Of a stretch of DNA of 64,000 nt, positions 33,779 through 45,043 are shown one piece after another. The stretch spans positions 75,405,414-75,469,413 of the forward strand of contig NC_135715.1 of assembly GCF_964656455.1 (NCBI RefSeq), written 5' to 3'. The stretch comes from Halichoerus grypus (lineage: Eukaryota; Chordata; Mammalia; Carnivora; Phocidae). A program made the translations under genes and the position numbers. Under the pieces are notes generated by a model. The model made no database searches. It saw only the letters and a program-made list of their open reading frames with translations, and was not told the DNA's origin. Numbering within the stretch: the first letter of the stretch is position 1; every line of letters starts with the position of its first letter.

Positions 33779-34114
33779 GATGTTTCTGATGGTACCTCTG
33801 GCTTATTCCTCCATCCACTTCAGTCTTCTATCAGGGGCAGCCCCTGTTTTTCTCATCCGTTCCCCGAGTTAAGCCGCAGGCTGCCTTCCACTCTTCCCAC
33901 CCATGGAGAATGCTGTGCTCAGTCACCTGAGCCTTGTTCCTTCTGCAGTGCTCTCTGGGAGTCTCCTCTAAAAGCAGGCTTTATGGGTCATAGGTCATAT
34001 GCTCACCTAATTTCACTGAGTTCTGCTGCCACATTGCCATCAGATGGCTGCACTATTTCCACTCACAGCGACCCTTCACTCTCTTCATAGTATCAGCTTT
34101 GTACCCAGAATCAT
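33779..34114. other. Possible very old LINE relic, unnamed
   Basis: The pattern tgctgccacattgccatcag, then tggctgcactatttccactc, weakly recalls an antisense LINE 3' end. The evidence is not sufficient to name it. Confidence 0.3.
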
Positions 34115-34350
34115 AGCAATAATAATGCCCACTGCCATTTATTGAACATCTGCTACCTGCCAAGCTTGGTGCTAGTTGCTTCATGTGCAGAATCCAAAAT
34201 ACTTACATCTTTGTGAGGTGTGTATCAACATCTTGTTGACAGGTGAGGATAGCAGGATTCAGAAAGGGTAAATTCCTTGTCCAGGGGCACACAGCTCTCC
34301 TGTGACAGGGGCAGGATTTGAGCTGACATCAGTCACTGGTGCTGAGCTCA
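34115..34350 (-). mobile_element. MIR, antisense
   Basis: Reverse-complement MIR order: gccatttattgaacatctgc, tacctgccaagcttggtgct, ccaggggcacacagctctcc, gggcaggatttgagctgac. Confidence 0.85.
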
Positions 34351-36226
34351 GTGTGACTTGAAAAATATGTACTACCGAATGTGCTAGGCTCATTTTATTA
34401 AAATCATATAACTAATTGTGATGGGGGAGGGTGACATGGTGGAGAACTCTGCTCCAGATGAGTGAGTAGCACTCTGTAGTTTTGCCCATCATAGTGAGGT
34501 GCTCAGAGAGCCACAGAAATCCTTATATGCAACTAGACCTGAACTAAAAATGAGATCTCTGCATCACTCCCACATAAATACAATGACAATGAAAACCAAA
34601 AACTCCTAAGTAGTCTCAGTAGGGAAAGGGCTGTCTTTTCTAGAGACCTCTTTAATCTATTGGAATAGTATTTTTGTATAATTTTTTCCTCAGGGCTCTA
34701 GAGTATAAATCTAAATGGTTAGTGGTTGGAATAGCCCAGGCTTTCTAAGCGGACTAGAAATTATAGCTTCCGCTTGAGGGTGAAAAATTATTTGTTTAAT
34801 AAAAAACTTGTATAGATGCAAAGATGAATGAGGCACTCTCCAGCCTCGAGGGGCTTACAACCTAGGGAGAAAAGGGCATCAGTAAATAATTTGGGGACCG
34901 AATAGGTCCTGTACCAGCAAATGGAGAGCTCCCGGGAAAACAGAATAGAAGACAGATGTTCAGTGGCAAATGCAAGGAGCATGAGCTCCTGGCATCAAAA
35001 GGGTGCCTTGTCCCCGTGTCAGCCTCAGTTCTGCCTCCTTGTGCAGTGTGAGAAAATGGGGACCCGCAAACAAGCTGGTGGGGTCAAAGGAGGGTGGGTC
35101 TGGCTTGGGCCAGAGGGCACCAGGTCATTCAGGGAGTGACGGGGGACCCCAACCTCAGAGAGAGAATGGTGACCTCTCTCTGCTTGCAGGTGCTTGGAGT
35201 TTTGTTGGATCTCCCTAAATTTTGGACCTGTCCTCCTTCATCATTTGTGTAGAGAATGATATTTCAGGTGTCACGGGAGCTCATTTTGTAACATTAATCA
35301 GAGTGGATTAAAACTGCTTTCTTCTGATCTGTCCTGCAAGGGTTGCTTGGGAAATCAAAGGGAGTCACTTTTCAGACACAAAGGCTGCACTTACTGGTTT
35401 GAAACACCGTGTTCAGCCAAATGGTGATTAGACTGATTCCACCTGCTACTTTAGAATTATAAAGTTTTAACTGCTCATTTCCTGGCTGCTCCATCCCTTG
35501 TCACTGGGCGCAAACAATTCCCATCTAGAGACCAGGTACTTTTCTGACATTTTCCTGAAAGCGGGCAGGGGTCCAATTAAGTGTTCCATGGATTTCCACA
35601 ACATCTATTCATCTGTGCAGTTTGCAAGAGCCCACTGCGCCATGCCCGGCACCTGTGTTACCTGCTCTAAAAGTGAAGGTTTGGCTTAACGAGCATTTTC
35701 CTCCTGAGCCTCCTGCTCCCTAGAAAGAGAGAGCACTGTGACTGGAATTGTAATGAGCTCCCAAACCTGTTCCTAATTATCTTCCGTAACTTAGCAACCT
35801 ACTGGATGAGAGGAGAAAGGAGCGGAACGATTTAAATTCATTGGTAAGATGTGGGTGGAAGTAGGGGACTCAGGCACCCTGGCGCTATGGGTACAATGTG
35901 AGGAGGCATTTGCTAGGTGGGGACAGGGTATGTGCCTGCAGCTTAGCTTCTGTAGAGGAGCAAGGGAGGGAGGAGGAGCCGAGCCCACGAGAGGCGGAGA
36001 AGTTGCTTGCATTGCTACTTTAAGATTGGTAGAATGAATGCCCAGGAAGGGAATCTGGGTCTCTCGCTATTCCCTTCTAACTATGTGCAGTCGTGGGCTG
36101 GCCAACAATTGATTCCAGTGCACTAAACAATTTCTGCAGCCTGCCTCCCAGCCCTCTCAGCACTGCATGGTCACCCTTTCAAAATGTCAGGGTATCTGTT
36201 CTGTCTTGTGTCTCTTCTGGGAAGAA
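34351..36226. other. Unique stretch with weak exon-like segments
   Basis: Acceptor-like sites at 35187 (tctctctgcttgcag) and 36090 (ccttctaactatgtgcag) lead short open frames. The second (36091-36191) has a single open frame but a poor donor (gtatct). No repeat family recognised. Confidence 0.4.
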
Positions 36227-36240
36227 ATATGCTCTACATT

Positions 36241-36521
36241 TTTTTTTTAGTAAGATTTTATTTATTTGAGAGAGAGTGAGAGAGAGAGAGCATGAGAGAG
36301 GGGAGGGTCAGGGGGAGAAGCAGACTCCCCGCTAAGCAGGGAGCCTGATGCGGGACTCGATCCTGGGACTCCAGGATCATGACCTGAGAGGGAGGCAGTC
36401 GTTTAACCAACTAAGCCTCCCAGGCGCCCCTCCCACCCTTTTTTTTAAGACTTTATTTGAGAGAGAGTGGGAGAGAGAGAGCACAGGAGAGGGGAGGGTC
36501 AGAGGGAGAAGCAGACTCCCC
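36241..36521 (-). mobile_element. Composite of two minus-strand SINE copies within one target duplication
   Basis: A full copy (36241-36430) is followed by the 8-bp filler tcccaccc and then a second, head-less copy (36439-36521), which stops at gcagactcccc. One target duplication, atatgctctacatt, flanks the whole unit (36227-36240, 36522-36535). Both copies share very similar GA-rich bodies. A nested insertion would be expected to leave an inner target duplication, and I see none. Confidence 0.88.
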
Positions 36522-36537
36522 ATATGCTCTACATTTC

Positions 36538-37525
36538 TTTAGCTGCAGATGAATTTCAGTGGGCTACCCAGTGCCCATCGGTGGGAGCTCCAGTGGTGAC
36601 GTGAGGCTGAAGATCGTGCTCATTGGATTTGCAGAGCACAAGATGGGAGTGATGGCCAGTGTGATAGTTACCAGAGCCAGGTTCCGAATGGTCTTGAATA
36701 CAGACCTGGAATCAAGGAGATGCGTAACAGCCACTTACTTCCATTTGAAAATTCAAGGATAGGTCAGAGGAAGTTTAGCTTGATAACAATTTATGAGAAA
36801 AAGATTTGGGCATTTTGCTGAATCACAAACTAAATATAAAACCTGAAAATGATAAGGGTGATAAACACCTAGCTCAATCTCATGTGTCCCCTTAGAAGCG
36901 TGCGATTCAGGTCAAGGGGAGACAGTTGTTTTGTTTTTAGCATTAACCCCGGAGACCCTAATGCCAAGTGTGTGATCTGGCTCTGCTTTTTAATAAGCAA
37001 CACTGATTGACTTGAGAATGTCCAAGGGAAGAGAGCTCAGTCTGGAAGCCCTGTTACGTGGGGACAGCCGCAGAAATTGGGGGTGTTTGGCCCAAAGCAG
37101 GAAGCCCGAGGGACCCTAGCTTCAAGAGGGAGACTCCATCACTGGCAGGAATGTGCCTTTGATAGATGCTGAATTTGCCCCTACCTGACTTTTCCTTCAC
37201 TTCCGTTTGACTCAGCTCCCTTCGAGGGGAGGGCTTTCCTCCTACACCCCGTAGGATTATGCCAGGCAGTCCCAGTGAGCTGCTTACTCAGTGTTAGCAC
37301 TGCTGCCGCTGGCCTTTCTGTGGGATTGGAGCCTTCTTGCTCCTGCCCAGGTGAGGAGCAGAGTGCCATTTAGGGCCCAACGCATCCCTAGCTCTTGGGG
37401 TTACTGAGTCCCAGGATGCTGTAAATATTCCAAAGTGTCTTAACCAGATCAAAGTCATGTAGTAAATAAACTCCACAGGCTCAGAGTGCTTGCTCTCAGA
37501 GAGCCCAGGGAGGGATTCATGAAAG
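36538..37525. other. Unique stretch, nothing supported
   Basis: A 67-codon + frame (36559-36762) follows an acceptor-like gatgaatttcag, but the best donor-like site is weak and both strands are open. No repeat named. Confidence 0.4.
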
Positions 37526-37538
37526 AAAGGGAGTTTAA

Positions 37539-37735
37539 GGGGCGCCTGCGTGGCTCAGTCGGTTAAGCGTCTGCCTTCGGCTCAGGTCATGATCCCAGGG
37601 TCCTGGGATCGAGTCCCATGTCGGGCTCCCTGCTCAGCTGGGAGTCTGCTTCTCCTTCTGCCTCTGCCCCTCCCCCTGCTTGCACTCTCCTGCTCTCTCT
37701 GTCAAATAAGTAAATAAAATCTTTAAAAAAAAAAA
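37539..37735 (+). mobile_element. Carnivore tRNA-Lys SINE, full length, young-looking
   Basis: Close to the family consensus (ggcgcctgcgtggctcagtc, gatcccagggtcctgggatc). Imperfect target duplication gggagttta / gggagttaa on the two sides. Confidence 0.95.
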
Positions 37736-37945
37736 GAGAGAGGGAGTTAAAAGAGGGCCGGATTTAATCAGGCAAAGAGAGGGAGGGGAAGCCCTCTGCT
37801 GGAGGACTATTATTGCCAAGGTAGGGAGTAGACAAGTCTGTAAGGATAGTGGGAGAAGGCTGTGGGAAAAGGTCAAATGGTAGAGAACCTTAAATGCCAC
37901 ATGAGTGGTTTGACTTCTGTCAGTAGGCAAGGGGTGGGGCTGTCA

Positions 37946-38123
37946 GATTTGGCAAATAAAATACGATGCCCAGTTAAATTTGAATTTCAGTCAATAACAA
38001 ATAACTTTTAGTAGAATTATGTCCTAAATATCACATGGCACATAGTCATACTAAAAAAGTATATGCGTTGTTTATTTGAAATTCAAACTTAACAGGGCGT
38101 CCTGTACTTTAATCTGGTAAATC
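37946..38123. mobile_element. Palindromic repeat relic (inverted arms)
   Basis: The left arm (cagttaaatttgaatttcag) and the right arm (tgaaattcaaacttaacagg) are inverted repeats, as are their outer parts (gatttggcaaataaa and ctttaatctggtaaatc). The centre is AT-rich. This fits a non-autonomous mammal-wide palindromic element whose name I cannot give. A related half-copy lies at 45044-45155. Confidence 0.75.
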
Positions 38124-38189
38124 ATGCAAGGGGAAGTCACTGGAGTTTTATAACAACTCAATTCTGACTTTATCTACCTGGACAGCGTC

Positions 38190-38935
38190 GGATCCCACAG
38201 GTTGAGAGCTCCGATCCCACAGACTACCCCTCCCCCCAGATGTCAATCTCAAGTCCAGGTTATCACACCAGCTATAAATCAGAGGTTCCCACAACTCCCT
38301 CCCCAGTTCAATAATTTGCTGAAACAGTTTATAGAATTCAGGAAACCAGTTTACTTAGAAGAGTACCAGTTTAGGATAAAAGGGTACAACTCAAAAACAG
38401 CCAGATGAAGAGACGCACAGGGCAAGGTATGGGGGAAGGGGCGTGGAGCTTCCTTGTCCTCTCTGAACCTGCCAGCCTCCCAACACCTTCAGTTAGGGTT
38501 TTTTATGGAAGCTTCCTTATGTAGGCATGATTGAAGCCTTGGCCATTGGTGATTAACTCCACCTCCAGCCTGGCTCCCCTTCTCAGAAGTCAGGAGGTGG
38601 GGCTGAAAGTTCCAACTCTCCAATCATGTGGTCGTTTCCCTGGCAACCAGGTTATCTAGAGGCTTTCTAAAAACTGCCTCATTAACTTAAAGTTCAGATT
38701 GAAAGGGCTTGTTATAACTAACAAGACACTCCTTTCATCTTACTGTTTAGGAGTTATTTCAGGAGCCGTGGACAAAAGACCAAATATTGCAACAAAGGAT
38801 GCTCCCATTGCTCTTATCACTTAGGAGATTACGAAGTGTTAGGAGCTATGTGCCATATGTGTCCATGTGGAACCATGGCCATGGATGCAGAAGAAAAGAT
38901 ATACAACATTATATATTATTATAAATCACAGTATC
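38190..38935 (-). mobile_element. ERVL-type LTR relic, antisense
   Basis: Segments such as acaactcaaaaacagccaga, gggcaaggtatgggggaagg, ggccattggtgattaactcc and aatcatgtggtcgtttccct are the reverse complement of the + strand element at 61989-62680, so both come from one LTR family. The likely family is ERVL/MLT2-like, not verified. No viral genes are attached. Confidence 0.72.
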
Positions 38936-40550
38936 ATAGGTATTCTTTGGAAAATGATTGAAATTGTCCCAGCTTAACTCCATAAAAGAACCTCAGTCTG
39001 TATGATAGTAAAAACACGAACAAAGGGATGGTTTCAAGAGATGAGCTCAATGGCTCGACCAACAGGCCATGGTGACTGGCCAGAAGTAGTTCAGGGAAGG
39101 AGGCAGAGGAGCATGGCAGTAGCGAGGGTGAGTTCAAGGTTTAGGCCCAGTGGCTGGGATGAATCATGAAGAAATAGTTCAGAGGAAGAATGATGTAGAG
39201 GAATGAAGGTAGAGTTTTGAGTTCTCTGGAAGACCTTCTCATGGCAGATACCAAATGGGAGTTTCTGCAAGCAGGAGAGGCAGAACTAAATTCCAGAACA
39301 GAGAGTGGGTAGGAGCTGTTGGCTTGGTAGTCTCTGGATAGTGGCAGCTGCTGAAGCAGGTTGAAGAGTGGATGAGCCCTCCAAGGCGGGGAGAAAATTG
39401 AGGTTCAATACAATAGTGGCCCAAGGAGGGGAAGGAAGCAAAGTCCACTGCACGATAAATAGATTCCAGTCTCTACTCCAGACTATCAAGTGAGTCTCAT
39501 TTACCAGTGGCTTCAACCTTTTCTTTTCATTTTTAATAAAGGTGAAAAGCAAATATGGAGAAATAGTTGTAGTTGCTGTAATGGGCTCCCTCCTATGAAC
39601 ACAGTTGGGGGATATAGTCTTAAATCTCTGAATGTCTGGAAAGACTGGCCCTCTGAGCATCACACTGATGCTCCAGGGATCACAAGTAAAGCCTGACAGT
39701 GCTGCTGGCTCCCATGCCTGTCAGCCCAGATCTGGAGTGAAGGAGTGGGGGCGGGGGGTGGTTAGGAGGCCCAACATTAAGGGGTGTGGGATCCTCCCAG
39801 TCCTGGCATGCTAGGCGGCTTGCTCAGTGGCCCACTGCCTGCCCCTGCACTTCTGCAGAGTGTCTCAGTCATGGCCAAGTGCTGATTGGCCCATTGCACC
39901 CCCACCCCCACCCCAAGGGACAGTATTTGGACACACACTTGACCAATCATGCACTCTGGTTTTCACTCAGTCAAGGACACAGGGAGAAAAGCGACTGTGA
40001 CCCTTAGCCACGGACAGCATCCAGGGACTTCAAGTAGTTTAATTTATTGGAATCTTAATGAGATTCTAAAGATTTCTGGCTCCTGTTCAGGTGAAAATCT
40101 TTGGGTTTTAGACATTCTGACAGCATGTAAAAGATTTTAAGTGAATGACTCAGTTTCAAAGTCAGTGAACGGCAGGACACACTGAGGCATTCTCAAGTGA
40201 GGCGGAAACTGATTGAAGTACCCCCGCCTGTCATCTTCCCTTCCCACCGGCACACGTCCCTGGGTCACCCTGGGAAGCGCTTTGATCGCCCCCTTGCTGG
40301 ATCTCACTAAGCCTGGCACTCTGGGAGGTCACCAGGGCCCCTGCCTCTCCCCCTGGAGCCACTGCTGGTGACAAAGCTGAGGTGGAAGCTGACAGACAAG
40401 GACCCACTGGGGCCAGCTACTCCCACCCTCCGTGATGCCAGTTGCTGGCTGGTTGGTAGATCCTCGGATGAGCCACTCACCCAGATCCAGCCCTTCAAGG
40501 CTCAGGCCTTCCTTCAGCTTCTCCCCCGCCACCCTTTTTCCAGCTGCATT
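38936..40550. other. Unique stretch without a supported gene
   Basis: Contains small frames of 60-125 codons on both strands (39239-39663 minus is the longest) with no splice support. C-runs occur at 39897-39915. No repeat family named. Confidence 0.4.
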
Positions 40551-40560
40551 TAGCAATAAC

Positions 40561-40964
40561 TTTTTTTTTTAAGATTTTATTTATTTGAGGGCGCCTGGGT
40601 GGCTCAGTCGTTAAGCGTCTGCCTTCGGCTCAGGTCATGATCCCAGGGTCCTGGGATCGAGTCCCACATCGGGCTCCCTGTTCGGCGGGAAGCCTGCTTC
40701 TCCCTCTCCCACTCGCCCTGCTTGTGTTCCTGCTCTTGCTATCTCTCTGTCTGTCAAATAAATAAATAAAATCTTTAAAAAAAAAAAGATTTTATTTATT
40801 TGATAGAAAGAGAGAGAGAGAGAGCACGAGAAGGGGGAGGGGCAGAGGGAGAAGCAGGCTCCCTGCTGAGCAGGGAGCCTGATGCAGAGCTGGATCCCCG
40901 GACTCCAGGATCATGACCTAAGCCGAAGGCAGATGCTTAACCAAGTGAGCCACCCAGACGCTCC
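40561..40964 (-). mobile_element. Carnivore SINE (outer), split by a second SINE
   Basis: Outer minus-strand SINE, with its tail at 40561-40588 and its body and head at 40804-40964. Its target duplication is tagcaataactt / tagtaataactt (40551-40562, 40965-40976). The inner + strand SINE sits at 40589-40785 and duplicated the outer SINE's own aagattttatttatttga. Confidence 0.96.
40589..40785 (+). mobile_element. Carnivore SINE (inner), nested in the outer SINE
   Basis: Full-length head, body and aaataaataaataaaatctt tail. The perfect 18-bp target duplication aagattttatttatttga lies at 40571-40588 and 40786-40803, and is the tail segment of the outer SINE. The inner copy is therefore younger. 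Confidence 0.97.
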
Positions 40965-40976
40965 TAGTAATAACTT

Positions 40977-41147
40977 CCTAATGTCCTAAGAGCTATGCTT
41001 GACCCCCTAATTTGTGAATTTGTCAACTGTCTAACTGGGATTAAGCAACCTAGGATCACACATTTCTGGCTTTGTGATCTTAATTCCTTAGGTGCGGACA
41101 GATTGTCACATGAAGGCTTAGACTGAGCTGCGATCCCAGGAGACTGG
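40977..41147. other. Short unique gap
   Basis: Nothing recognised. Confidence 0.4.
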
Positions 41148-41335
41148 GAATTACCATGTGCTAACTGCTACCCTTGTGGCACTGGATCCCCAAACAATTT
41201 TTGAAGTCGGTCTTGTTTTCACTTTACAGACCTGAGGCTCAGAGCCTGCAGAATGTACCCAAAGCCTCCCAAGTGTCTAAATTGGGATGAGAACCTAAAC
41301 CCAACTGACTTCAGATTCTGAACTCTGTTTATACT
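41148..41335 (-). mobile_element. MIR, antisense
   Basis: Reverse-complement MIR order: accatgtgctaactgctacc, cactttacagacctgaggct, cagagcctgcagaatgtacc, ttgggatgagaacctaaacc. Confidence 0.75.
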
Positions 41336-41527
41336 CTGTGCTCAAGTGTGGAGCTCCAGCTTTGTTTTTCTTCCCCTGGAGATAAAAATGTATATGAAAC
41401 TGAGTGTGTAGCTCTGGATCTTCTAACTGATACATTTGGTAACAAATACTGATTGATGGATCCACAACCTGGAAGGCAAAATTTTGGTGCTGTCCTAGCA
41501 AATAGCAACAGCACTTACTTATTTTTT

Positions 41528-41725
41528 AAAAAGATTTATTTATTTATTTGAGAGAGAGAGAGTATAAGAGTGCAGGGAGGGGTAGAGGGAGAGGGAAAGA
41601 GAATCTCAAGCAGACTCCCCACTGAGCATGGAGCCTGACGCAGGGCTTGATCTCAGGACCCGAGATCATGACCTGAGCCAAAATCAAGAGTCAGATACTC
41701 AACCTACTGAGCCACCCAGGTGCTC
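41528..41725 (-). mobile_element. Carnivore SINE, older subtype
   Basis: Tail aaaaagatttatttatttat, GA body with gagaatctcaagcagactcc (the older subtype marker), head ending gagccacccaggtgctcc. The target duplication ttacttatttttt flanks it. Confidence 0.94.
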
Positions 41726-41739
41726 CTTACTTATTTTTT

Positions 41740-43095
41740 TTAGCAGACTTTAATTTTTAGAGCAGTTCTTTGTCCACAGAAAAAATGAGTGGAAAGTGAA
41801 GAGATTTCCCACATACTCCCTGCCCCCACACATGCATAGCTTCCTCCATTACAACATCCCCTGTCAGACTGGTACATTTGTGCACATCATTATCATCCAA
41901 AGTCCATGGCTTACATTAGGGCTCACTCTTAGTGTTGTATATTCGATGGGTTTGAGAAAATGTATGACATGTATCCATCATTATTGTGTCATAAGAGTAC
42001 AGTTGATACTTGAACAACATGGAGGTTAGGGTTGCCAACCCCCTCATGCAGTTGAAAATCAGCATAGAACTTTTAACTCCACAAAAACTTAACTACTAAT
42101 AGCCTACTAGTGACTGGAAGTCTTACCAATAACATAGACAGTCAATTAACACATATTTTATATATTATCTATATTATATACTGTATTCTTACAATAAAGT
42201 AAGCTAGAGAAAAGAAAATATTATTAAGAAAATCGTAAGAAAGAAGAAATGCATTTACCGTACTGTACTATATTTATTGGAAAAAATCCACATATAAAAA
42301 AATGGACCTGCACAGTTGAAACTCGTGTTGCTCAGGGGTCATCTGTAGTTTCACTGCCCTAAAATTCCTCTGTGACCTGCCTATTCATCCCTCTTTCCCC
42401 CTAACCCCTGGCAATCACAGATCATTTTACTGTCTCCTTAGTTTTGCCGTTTCCAGAATGTCATATAGTTTGAATTATACAGTATGCAGCCTTTTCAGAT
42501 TGGCTTCTTCCACTTAGTAATATGCACTTAAGGTGCCTCCATGTCTTTTCATGACCTGATAGCTCATTCCTTTTTAGCACCGCGTAATATTCCATTGTCT
42601 GGATGTACCAGTTTGTTTAGCCATTCACCTACTGAAGGACATCTTGGTTGCTTCCAAGTTTTGGCAATTATGAAGACAGCTGCTATAAACATCTGTGTGC
42701 AGGTTTTTGTATGAACATGTTTTCAATTCCTTTGGGTAATTAGCAAGGATTGTGATTGCTAGAGTGTATGGGAGGGTATGTTTAGTTTTGTAAAAAACTG
42801 CCAAACTGTCTTCCAAAGTGGCTGCACCATTTTTCATTCCCAACAGTGATGAGTGAGAGTTCCTGTTGCTCCCCATCCTTACCACCGTTTAGTGTTGTCA
42901 ATGTTTTGGATTTTGGCCATTCTAATCAGTGTATAGGTATCTTGTTATTTTAATTTGGATTTCCCTAATGACATGTGATGTTGAGCATCTTTTCATATGC
43001 TTATTTGCCATCTGTATATCGTCTTTGCTAAGGTGTTTGTTCAAATATTTTCCCCATTTTTTAACCAAGTTGTTCATTTTTGTATTGTTGAGTTT
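41740..43095 (-). mobile_element. Old L1 3' region, antisense, interrupted by a DNA transposon
   Basis: The reverse-complement L1 3' order runs across both sides of the 42000-42345 insertion: gtggaaagtgaagagatttc before it, then gcacttaaggtgcctccatg, ccaaactgtcttccaaagtg and aatttggatttccctaatga after it. Confidence 0.87.
42000..42345. mobile_element. Tigger-like (pogo/mariner) MITE in an old L1
   Basis: The terminal inverted repeats (left cagttgatacttgaacaaca, right gttgctcaggggtcatctg) are flanked by TA on both sides, as pogo and Tigger elements leave. About 346 bp, so a non-autonomous deletion derivative with no transposase. Confidence 0.85.
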
Positions 43096-43345
43096 TTTAA
43101 AGTTTATTTTTAATTGTGGTAAAATACACATGACAAAAATTGTACCATCTTAATCATTGAAGTGTTCAGTGTGTTAAGTACATTCACATTGTTGTGCAGT
43201 CGATCTCCAGAACTCTTTGCATCTTAGAAAACTGAAACCCTGTCCCTGTTAAACAACTCCCCTCTCCCTCTCCCCCCACCCCAGCCCCTGGAAACTGCCA
43301 TTCTACATTGTATCTCTATGAATTTGTCTGCTCTAAGTTGTATTT
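43096..43345 (-). mobile_element. Second old L1 3' UTR, antisense, inside or beside the first
   Basis: After gtattgttgagttttttaaa a fresh L1 3' end begins (ttgtggtaaaatacacatga, then cagcccctggaaactgccat), repeating the 3' UTR part. This is therefore a separate copy, nested or adjacent. Confidence 0.75.
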
Positions 43346-43531
43346 CTAAAATACTATAATAAATCCCTTTTTTAACATGAAATTTTTCATTTCCAAAATG
43401 GAATGAAAAATCAAAGCTCTAAATCTCTTACTTCCAAATGACCTACTCTAGAGATGTAACAGCCTTTGTGGTCTGCTCCTCACCGAGTGCTATGTTTCCA
43501 GCTCTGCCTGTCTCCGTGTGGTTCTCCCCAG

Positions 43532-43657
43532 GCTTCTTGCTGTGCTGGTCAAGGAGCATATGAGGAAAAGGCAACAGGCAAAATACTAGCAGTTGCTCCT
43601 GAATTCCTCGATGCCTACAAAGAAGAGCAAAAAAGGATGAAGAGTACATATCTTAAG
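43532..43657 (+). CDS. Weak candidate coding exon, 126 bp, GC donor
   Basis: The acceptor ggttctccccag leads 42 codons in the only open frame (phase 0 to phase 0), including ILAVAPEFLDAYKEEQKRMK, which looks protein-like. The end cttaag|gcaagc would be a rare GC-AG donor, and the frame runs on only to a stop at 43691. Phase 0 would accept an upstream exon ending in phase 0. The protein is not recognised. It could instead be a piece of processed pseudogene or chance. Confidence 0.22.
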
Positions 43658-43890
43658 GCAAGCATAGTTAGGGTCTACTTACTAGGTTTTTGACAAACAG
43701 AAACCTAAATAAATACTGATGAGGGTGGGAAATATTCACAGATAATGTTGGAAGCTGTCTCAAGACATGAGTCAATGGGACACAGTCTTTTAACTAACTT
43801 GTAAACACTTTACAAGGAAAGATAACTAAAGTACACATCTAAGGGGGTTCTATCACCTACCTTGTTTTCTCACATTATATTTCATGTTAC

Positions 43891-44100
43891 TTTTTTTCTC
43901 TTTTTTTTAAGATTTATTTATTTATTTTAGAGAGAGAGAACACGAGTGGGAGGGGCAGAGGAAGAGGGAGAGAGAATCTCAAGCAGACTCCCCACTGAGC
44001 GCAGAGCCCACTGCAGGGCTCAGTCTCAGTACCATGAAATCATGACCTGAACTAAAACCAAGAGTTGGACACTTAATTGACTGTACCACCCACGCACCCT
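43891..44100 (-). mobile_element. Carnivore SINE, older subtype
   Basis: Body with gagaatctcaagcagactcc and a diverged head ending gcaccc. The perfect target duplication tatttcatgttac lies at 43878-43890 and 44101-44113. Confidence 0.95.
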
Positions 44101-44178
44101 TATTTCATGTTACGTTTTGATATCCAGGTTTAATATCTATTGAATGACACTGACTTCCTGGAAACTGTGCTGTTTTTA

Positions 44179-44398
44179 TTTTATTTTATTTTATTTTATT
44201 TTTTTTTTAAAGATTTTTATTTATTTATTTGAGACAGAGAGAATGAGAGAGAGAGAGCACATGAGAGGGGGGAGGGTCAGAGGGAGAAGCAGGCTCCCTG
44301 CTGAGCAGGGAGCCCGATGCGGGACTCGATCCAGGGACTCCAGGATCATGACCTGAGCCGAAGGCAGTCGCTTAACCAACTGAGCCACCCAGGCGCCC
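44179..44398 (-). mobile_element. Carnivore SINE, young-looking, (TTTTA)n tail
   Basis: The perfect 16-bp target duplication aactgtgctgttttta lies at 44163-44178 and 44399-44414. The tail has several ttttatt units, and the body carries gatccagggactccaggatc. It differs from the copy at 62805-63008 at about three positions outside the tail. Confidence 0.97.
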
Positions 44399-44453
44399 AA
44401 CTGTGCTGTTTTTATAGTAACAGCTCATTAAATGGGTAGTAACAATCATTCTT

Positions 44454-44661
44454 TTTTTTTTTTAAGATTTTATTTATTTATTTAATTTAGAGAGAGAGAG
44501 AGCACAAGCCAGGGGAGGGGGAAGTAGGGGGAAAGAATCTCAAGCAGACTCCACACCGAGCGCAGAGCCCGATGTGGAGCTCCATCTCATGATCCTGAGA
44601 TTGTGACCTGAGCTGAAACAGAGAGCCAGTGGCTCAACCAACTGAGGCACCCAGGTGCCCC
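44454..44661 (-). mobile_element. Carnivore SINE, older subtype
   Basis: Target duplication agtaacaatcattctt, perfect, at 44438-44453 and 44662-44677. The body has caagcagactccacaccgag and the head ends gaggcacccaggtgcccc. Confidence 0.96.
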
Positions 44662-44719
44662 AGTAACAATCATTCTTATTTGCATAGATGGTTTTCACAT
44701 TTGCGTAGGATGTCCACAT

Positions 44720-44910
44720 ACATTACTTAGACTTGGTTCCCACAACAGCTTGGTGTGATAAGAAAAGCAGGTGGAGGTATTTTCCATTTTCCTTGTTATG
44801 GACACTACAGGCTAGAGCGGCAAAGGATTTGCTTATTTTCATATATTTAGTAAGTAGAAGAATCCAGATTCAAAGACAGTTCTCTAGGTTCTAAATCTGG
44901 TGGGTTTTCC
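44720..44910 (-). mobile_element. MIR fragment, antisense
   Basis: Diverged reverse-complement MIR order: ttccattttccttgttatgg, gagcggcaaaggatttgctt, agtaagtagaagaatccaga. Confidence 0.6.
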
Positions 44911-45043
44911 ACAAAATAAACATCATTATAAAACCCCTTAGGGCTAGGGCAATAATTTTAGTGTTATGGTCTAATTTGTATAATATGAATATGCCTTTTA
45001 TGAAATAACCACAAATCATCAGAGATCCAAATAATTTTTAATA

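Noticed and set aside
36559..36762. 67-codon + frame after an acceptor-like gatgaatttcag
   Set aside because: The donor is weak and the opposite strand is also partly open; no protein family is recognised.
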